Origin: Galbibacter sp038433465
GTDB taxonomy: Bacteria; Bacteroidota; Bacteroidia; Flavobacteriales; Flavobacteriaceae
Direction of reading: 5' to 3'
NCBI RefSeq assembly: GCF_038433465.1
Contig: NZ_JAESVF010000002.1
Location: forward strand, 248,001 to 312,000
DNA: 64,000 nt
Below are positions 59,251-64,000 of this stretch, one piece after another. The translations under genes were made by a program, and so were the position numbers. Positions within the stretch are counted from its first letter, which is position 1. Every line of letters starts with the position of its first letter. The notes beneath the pieces are model-generated. The model was not told the DNA's origin. It saw only the letters and a program-made list of their open reading frames with translations, and ran no database searches.

Positions 59251-60318
59251 ATGCGAAAGTACATATTAATAGTGGCATTTTTGATGATAGCACCATTTGG
59301 GTTTGCACAAAAAATTGAAAGTGATACTACTATAACAAAGAAAGAGAAAAAAGTTGAGTTTACTGTGATGCCTTTTGTAAACTACAATCGTAATTTAAAG
59401 TTTATGATTGGAGCTATCCCAATGATGATGTATAAATTGGATAAGGGTGATGAAGTTTCTCCAAAGTCTATGTCGGGACTTTCGGCAGTTTACACTACTA
59501 ATGGTTCGTATTTTGTGGCATTTTTTAATAGGTTTTTCTTTAACGAAAATAAATGGAGAGCTAAATTATTTGCTGTAAAAGGAGATCATATTTCTCAGTT
59601 TTATGATGACGATACCGAAGTTCCAGGGTTTTATGAATATACTACCAATACTACGGTTTTGAGTACGGGAGTGCAACGTAGAGTTATAGAAAAATTATAC
59701 GGAGGAATCACTTATACGTACGCACATTACGATACAAATTATGAAGATGATGTAGAGCCAAACTCAACGGTAGAAACAAATGCTATCGAATTTAATGCAC
59801 TATACGATACTCGAGATCAAATTTATTACCCTATGAATGGGGAGAAAGCTCAAATACGTTGGATTTCATATCCAGGTTGGATGGGGAATGATATTGATGC
59901 AAAAAAGATTTTGGCAGAATACAATAAATACTTTGCCATGAAAAATGGACGTGATGTTATTGCAGCTCGTTTTTCTGGGAAATTTGGATTGGGAGATATT
60001 CAGTTTCAACAGCAGGTAACTATTGGAAATAAAGACATTAGAGGGTATTCGCAAGGCGAGTTTCGTGGAGACGGAATTATGGCGTTGCAAGGAGAGTATC
60101 GCTATAACTTTGGCGAAAAAATGGGCTTAGTTGGGTTTGCTGGTATGGCAACACTTTATGGCTCAGATGTAGAAGATAACAACTGGAAAATGTATCCTGG
60201 CGCTGGAGTTGGGTACAGATACCGTGCTTTTAAAAACGTAAAATTTAACGTAGGATTAGATGCTGCTGTTGGTAAAGACGATTGGGGAATTTACTTCAGA
60301 ATAGGAGAGGCGTTTTAA
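59251..60318 (+). CDS. BamA/TamA-like outer-membrane barrel protein (Bac_surface_Ag domain)
   Basis: 355 residues. Signal peptide (to ~residue 19, FGFAQ). No POTRA domain is obvious; after a short periplasmic start, the rest is a 16-strand-type barrel with alternating aromatic strands and the terminal motif VGKDDWGIYFRIGEAF, ending in Phe as expected for a BamA substrate signal. Members are listed as BamA/TamA-family or surface antigens; without POTRA domains a porin- or lipid-handling role is as likely as insertion. Its stop is 15 bp from the convergent rlmH. Confidence 0.78.
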   Translation: MRKYILIVAFLMIAPFGFAQKIESDTTITKKEKKVEFTVMPFVNYNRNLKFMIGAIPMMMYKLDKGDEVSPKSMSGLSAVYTTNGSYFVAFFNRFFFNENKWRAKLFAVKGDHISQFYDDDTEVPGFYEYTTNTTVLSTGVQRRVIEKLYGGITYTYAHYDTNYEDDVEPNSTVETNAIEFNALYDTRDQIYYPMNGEKAQIRWISYPGWMGNDIDAKKILAEYNKYFAMKNGRDVIAARFSGKFGLGDIQFQQQVTIGNKDIRGYSQGEFRGDGIMALQGEYRYNFGEKMGLVGFAGMATLYGSDVEDNNWKMYPGAGVGYRYRAFKNVKFNVGLDAAVGKDDWGIYFRIGEAF

Positions 60319-60332
60319 GGTTTAGAGCCTTA

Positions 60333-60806
60333 TCATCGATGATGATAAGGTTCGTTTCTCAATATAGTAAAGCCTCGGTACAATTGTTCGATAAAAAATA
60401 AACGAATCATTTGGTGGGAGAAAGTCATTTTGGAAAGCGAAATTTTCCCTTGTGCTTTTTGGTATACTTCATCAGAAAAACCATAAGGTCCTCCAATTAC
60501 AAAAACTAGCTGTTTAACACCGCTATTCATGTGTTTTTGAAGGTATTCAGCAAAAACTTCAGAAGAGAAATTTTTACCATTTTCATCCAATAAAATTAAT
60601 AAATCGGTTGGCAATAATTTTTTTAAAATAAGTGCACCTTCTTTTTCCTTTTGTTGTGCTTCCGATAGGTTTTTTGCGTTTTTGATGTCTGGAATAATTT
60701 CGAAATCAAAATTCACATAAAACCCCAAGCGCTTAATATATTGCGCTATTAAAGAATTTAGCTCCTTTCCGTCGGTTTTGCCTACCGCAATAAGTTTAAT
60801 ATTCAT
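60333..60806 (-). CDS. rlmH: 23S rRNA (pseudouridine-1915-N3)-methyltransferase
   Basis: 157 residues, a SPOUT-fold enzyme acting on helix 69 of 23S rRNA in assembled ribosomes. The family block VFVIGGPYGFSDEVYQKAQ (about 103-121) and the C-terminal FFIEQLYRGFTILRNEPYHH are almost diagnostic. The 3' end of the gene contains a 10-bp palindrome (60328-60337 and 60341-60350) that includes the YHHR codons. Monocistronic, convergent with the BamA-like gene. Confidence 0.95.
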   Translation of the reverse strand: MNIKLIAVGKTDGKELNSLIAQYIKRLGFYVNFDFEIIPDIKNAKNLSEAQQKEKEGALILKKLLPTDLLILLDENGKNFSSEVFAEYLQKHMNSGVKQLVFVIGGPYGFSDEVYQKAQGKISLSKMTFSHQMIRLFFIEQLYRGFTILRNEPYHHR

Positions 60807-60925
60807 GCCGTAAAATTAAGCATATTCGTAATGAATTTAAGATTTCTAACGGAAAACATTAAAATAAATAGCTTGAAATTCGTAGCTATTAATGATTTTA
60901 ATAAATTAGCATAAAACAAGGAAGA

Positions 60926-61783
60926 ATGATTTCTGAAAAACAATTTCAAGAAGAATTAAATTTAATTATTGCAAATGCCATTCGAGAAGATGTAGGGGAT
61001 GGCGACCATAGTTCGCTAGCTTGTATTCCTGCGGAAGCAAAAGGAAAAGCTAAGCTTTTGGTAAAAGACAAAGGTATTATTGCTGGAGTGGAGTTTGCAA
61101 AACAAGTTTTTGAATATGTAGACGCTTCTTTGAAAATCGATACTTTAATTTCTGACGGGACTTATGTGAAAGAAGGTGATATTGTTTTTTTTGTTGAAGG
61201 AAGTTCACAATCTATATTAAAAGCCGAACGTTTGGTGCTAAATGCAATGCAACGCATGAGTGCAATTGCTACCAAAACACAAAGTTATGTGAAGCTTTTA
61301 GAGGGTACAGGCACCAAGATTTTAGACACTCGAAAAACAACGCCTGGAATTCGCGCTATCGAAAAGTGGGCCGTAAAAATAGGAGGAGGAGAAAATCACC
61401 GTTTTGCATTGTACGATATGATTATGTTGAAAGACAATCACATTGATTTTGCAGGTGGAATTACACAAGCCATTGCAAAAACTAAAGCGTATTTAAAAAA
61501 TACCAATAGAGATTTAAAAATTATTGTGGAAGCTAGAAACTTGCAAGAAGTGGAAACAATACTGCAAGCTGGAGGTGTTTACCGAATACTTCTGGATAAT
61601 TTTAATTATGAAGATACTCGAAAAGCAGTAGCGCTTATCGGGGATACTTGTCTTACAGAATCGTCTGGGGGAATAAACGAAAAAACATTGCGTTTGTATG
61701 CCGAATGCGGTGTAGATTTTATTTCGTCTGGAGCACTTACACATTCTATTTACAACATGGATTTGAGTTTAAAAGCAGTGTAA
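60926..61783 (+). CDS. nadC: Nicotinate-nucleotide pyrophosphorylase (carboxylating)
   Basis: 285 residues. Quinolinate + PRPP to nicotinate mononucleotide in NAD synthesis, cytosol. NadC landmarks: REDVGDGDHSS near 19, ERLVLNAMQRMSAIAT near 103 (pattern), DTRKTTPGIRAIEKWAVKIGGG near 134-155 (pattern), HRFALYDMIMLKDNHI and the closing ESSGGINEKTLRLYAECGVDFISSGALTHS (pattern only). YihY starts one base after its stop, so the two are probably an operon. Confidence 0.95.
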   Translation: MISEKQFQEELNLIIANAIREDVGDGDHSSLACIPAEAKGKAKLLVKDKGIIAGVEFAKQVFEYVDASLKIDTLISDGTYVKEGDIVFFVEGSSQSILKAERLVLNAMQRMSAIATKTQSYVKLLEGTGTKILDTRKTTPGIRAIEKWAVKIGGGENHRFALYDMIMLKDNHIDFAGGITQAIAKTKAYLKNTNRDLKIIVEARNLQEVETILQAGGVYRILLDNFNYEDTRKAVALIGDTCLTESSGGINEKTLRLYAECGVDFISSGALTHSIYNMDLSLKAV

Positions 61784-61784
61784 C

Positions 61785-62726
61785 ATGTCGGTTGAAGTAG
61801 AAGAAAAACTAGTAAAAATACCGATAGTTAACTACTTTGTTAAGCTATTAAAAAAAATAAGACTCCCGGGTTTTGAAGGTTTGTCGGTTTACGATTTGGC
61901 CGAAATGTACTTTGTAGGAATCATAAAAGGAGCCTTAACCTATCGCGCTAGTGCTATTTCTTTTAGTTTTTTCATGGCGCTTTTTCCATTTCTTTTATTT
62001 GTGCTGAATTTAATTCCGTATGTTCCTATTGAAGGATTTCAGCAAGATTTTATTCATTTTATAGAAAGTTTATTACCTCCGCAAACCGCCAATTTTTTCG
62101 ATTCTATTATTGAAGATATTGTGAGTAAACAACGTGGCGGACTCTTATCGTCGGTGTTTATTCTTTCTATTTTTTTAATGGCAAACGGGATAAATGCCAT
62201 TTTTGGAGGTTTTGAAACTTCCTATCATGTAGTTATTACCAGAAATATAGTGAAGCAATATTTTGTGGCTGTTGGAGTGGCACTTTTAATGGCGTTTTTA
62301 TTTTTGGCGAGTGTTATTGGTTTTATCTTTTACGAAATTTATATCGTTCAGTATTTAAGTGAGTTGGCTGCAAAAACCAACGGAATGGACATCGAAAGAG
62401 GTGATATTATTGGAGTTCAGGTAGGGCGGTTTTTATTTTTTGTACTGATAACTTTTTTAACCACAGCCATTTTGTATTATTTCGGGACCACCGAAGGGCG
62501 TCAAACAAATTTTTTCTCTCCAGGGGCGTTATTAACTACAATTTTAATTATTATAACCACATATTTGTTCGGAATTTATATTGAAAATTTCTCCCAATAC
62601 AACGAAATTTATGGGTCTATTGGAGCATTACTAATTTTAATGCTATATATTTGGATTAATTCGAATATCTTGTTATTAGGATTTGAGTTGAATGCTTCTT
62701 TACGGAGCTTAAAACGTAACTTTTAA
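61785..62726 (+). CDS. YihY/virulence factor BrkB family membrane protein
   Basis: 313 residues with about six transmembrane helices. AISFSFFMALFPFLLFVLNLI (pattern) near 55-75 and the C-terminal YGSIGALLILMLYIWINSNILLLGFELN near 270-300 (pattern) are YihY marks; the earlier label RNase BN is not supported by homology. It sits in the inner membrane, and AsmA-like/phospholipid transport functions have been proposed for the family. It starts 1 bp after nadC. Confidence 0.88.
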   Translation: MSVEVEEKLVKIPIVNYFVKLLKKIRLPGFEGLSVYDLAEMYFVGIIKGALTYRASAISFSFFMALFPFLLFVLNLIPYVPIEGFQQDFIHFIESLLPPQTANFFDSIIEDIVSKQRGGLLSSVFILSIFLMANGINAIFGGFETSYHVVITRNIVKQYFVAVGVALLMAFLFLASVIGFIFYEIYIVQYLSELAAKTNGMDIERGDIIGVQVGRFLFFVLITFLTTAILYYFGTTEGRQTNFFSPGALLTTILIIITTYLFGIYIENFSQYNEIYGSIGALLILMLYIWINSNILLLGFELNASLRSLKRNF

Positions 62727-62737
62727 ATTTAATTATT

Positions 62738-63172
62738 ATGACGAGTAAGAAACTGTATGTATTTGCAACCTTAGTTGTGTTGTGTAGCTTTTCGGCTTTT
62801 TCGCAAAGTGTTTTAGGAAAATGGAAAACAATTGATGATGAATCTGGAAAAGAAAAATCGATTGTAGAGATTTATGAAGAAAACGGAAAAGTTTATGGAA
62901 AAGTAATTGAGCTTTTAAATAAAGACCGCCAAGATGCAAAATGCGACAAATGTGATGGCGCTAAAAAAGGGAAGCCTGTTTTAGGAATGGTAATTATTGA
63001 AGATCTTGAAAAAGATGGTAGCGAATATGCTGGCGGAACTATTTTAGATCCTGAAAAAGGAAAAGAATACAAATGTAAAATTTGGGTAGATGAAGATGAT
63101 GCAAACATTTTAAATGTTCGTGGATACATTGCATTTTTGTTTAGAACACAAAATTGGCATCGCGTACAATAA
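62738..63172 (+). CDS. DUF2147 secreted protein
   Basis: 144 residues with a signal peptide (ending FSAFSQ, ~residue 21). VLGKWKTIDDESGKEKSIVEI, a KDRQDAKCDKCDGAKKGKPVLGM segment (pattern), GGTILDPEKGKEYKCKIWVDED and a C-terminal RGYIAFLFRTQNWHRV match DUF2147, a beta-barrel lipocalin-like domain of unknown ligand. It is 11 bp downstream of YihY and may belong to the same transcript as nadC-yihY. Its own terminator follows. Confidence 0.85.
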   Translation: MTSKKLYVFATLVVLCSFSAFSQSVLGKWKTIDDESGKEKSIVEIYEENGKVYGKVIELLNKDRQDAKCDKCDGAKKGKPVLGMVIIEDLEKDGSEYAGGTILDPEKGKEYKCKIWVDEDDANILNVRGYIAFLFRTQNWHRVQ

Positions 63173-63209
63173 TGATATAAAACAGAAACAACTTGTTTCT
63201 AAAAATTTC

Positions 63210-63257
63210 AAGAAAAGAGAGGTGAGTTGATGCTTATACTTCTCTTTTCTTTGTTTT
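63210..63257 (+). terminator. Terminator after DUF2147 gene
   Basis: AAGAAAAGAGA (63210-63220) / TCTCTTTTCTT (63241-63251), perfect, 20-nt loop, T-rich tail TGTTTTT. Confidence 0.75.
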
Positions 63258-63308
63258 TAAACTATTAGTTTATTTTAAAATTAACCGAAAACATACAATT
63301 TTATAAGC

Positions 63309-64000
63309 ATGCATTTTATAGATGTAGTTTTACCAATTCCGTTAGAAAAAACCTTTACGTACCTAGTTTCAGAAAAAGAAGCCTCTTTTTTAAAAACAGG
63401 AATGCGTGTTGCTGTGCCTTTCGGAAAAACTAAAATCTATACAGGCTTGGTGTATCGCGTACATCAAACGCCACCAGAAACGTATAAACCAAAAGAAATT
63501 GATCAAATTTTGGATGAGGCGCCTATCATCACGCCGTTGCAGTTAAAACAATGGGAATGGATAGCATCTTATTATATGTGTTCGTTAGGCGAAGTTTTTA
63601 AAGCCTCGGTGCCTACCGCTTTTTTATTAGAAAGCGAAACGCTTATTCTTCGGAATGAGAATTTTAACCCCGAGGCAGAAACTACACTTGCCGATGATGA
63701 GTGGTTGGTGTATGAAGCGCTTCAGTATCAGTCTATGTTGAAAGTGCACGAAGTAAGTAGCATTGTCGACCGAAAAAATATTCTTCCAGTTTTAAAAAGA
63801 CTTCTCGATAAAAACGTTATTCAGTTAAAAGAAGAGGTGTACGAGCAGTACAAACCAAAATTGGTGCGCTATGTAAAATTGGGAGCTTCGTACGCATCCG
63901 ATGAAGCGTTAAGCAAGCTGTTAGCATCCTTGTCGAGTAGAGCGCACAAACAGCGCGATGTTGTAATGACCTTATTTTCTATTGAAGCGACAGAGAAGAA
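63309..64000 (+). CDS. priA: Primosomal protein N' (replication restart helicase), N-terminal fragment
   Basis: Begins with ATG at 63309 and runs off the right edge (230 codons visible). MHFIDVVLPIPLEKTFTYLV is the PriA 3'-OH DNA-binding domain start, followed by GMRVAVPFGKTKIYTGLVY and a WIASYYMCSLGEVFKASVPTAF block (pattern) typical of PriA, then the winged-helix region (VDRKNILPVLKRLLDKNVI). The helicase core lies outside. PriA reloads the replisome at stalled forks. Confidence 0.93.
   Translation, partial: MHFIDVVLPIPLEKTFTYLVSEKEASFLKTGMRVAVPFGKTKIYTGLVYRVHQTPPETYKPKEIDQILDEAPIITPLQLKQWEWIASYYMCSLGEVFKASVPTAFLLESETLILRNENFNPEAETTLADDEWLVYEALQYQSMLKVHEVSSIVDRKNILPVLKRLLDKNVIQLKEEVYEQYKPKLVRYVKLGASYASDEALSKLLASLSSRAHKQRDVVMTLFSIEATEK

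Noticed and set aside
1..64000. tRNA, rRNA, replication origin or prophage genes
   Set aside because: Reading the gaps showed no tRNA cloverleaf or rRNA sequence, no DnaA-box cluster near rpmH and no integrase, capsid or transposase genes.

Overview
The window looks like chromosomal DNA of a marine-type member of the Flavobacteriaceae (Bacteroidota). The evidence is a low G+C content, a SusC/SusD pair, DUF4252 and SatD/DUF3307 modules, a 950-residue CarB, sucC standing apart from sucD, and promoters of the Bacteroidota form (TTTG, about 19 bp, TAnnTTTG) instead of E. coli -35/-10 boxes. Shine-Dalgarno sites are weak or absent. I found no rRNA, tRNA, CRISPR array, prophage or insertion sequence. 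Two genes are cut by the window edges: trehalose-6-phosphate synthase at the left and priA at the right.

Layout, 0-25.5 kb: a trehalose synthase/GH15 glucoamylase pair; a five-gene minus-strand sugar-phosphate operon (AgaS-like SIS protein, two PfkB kinases, class II aldolase, amidohydrolase) that reads like an amino-sugar/tagatose route, divergent from a DUF3472 lipoprotein; then housekeeping and envelope genes (nudK, thioredoxin-like, lysA, sucC, a lytic transglycosylase with cardiolipin synthase, rpmH, carB). It ends with satD-DUF3307, preceded by a striking 4 x 28-bp array of TATCG/CGATA dyads, then a thioesterase and rmuC.

Layout, 25.6-47 kb: a membrane-tethered propeller/LuxR regulator followed by a polysaccharide utilization locus (SusC, SusD, GH144-type glucanase, two esterase-like hydrolases, GH3, S1 sulfatase, EEP-family phosphatase/nuclease), most simply a beta-glucan locus. 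Next is a vitamin B12 uptake locus: a cobalamin riboswitch with its own terminator hairpin in front of a BtuB-like receptor, divergent from a BtuF-BtuC-BtuD-like ABC operon. The ATPase gene of that operon has no NTG start codon.

Layout, 47-64 kb: an S41 protease, an ECF sigma/putative anti-sigma/DUF4252 x2 operon, purB with a helical-repeat partner, a sirtuin, trmH, a DEAD-box helicase with an RGG-type tail, rdgB, a BamA-like protein, rlmH, nadC, a YihY protein, DUF2147 and priA.

The most unusual non-coding item is a ~174-bp repeat present twice (17776-17949 and 50798-50970), about 95% identical. It folds into one long nested hairpin plus a second hairpin. The differences keep the pairing but break the only open reading frame, and both copies sit just after a plus-strand gene, facing a convergent neighbour.
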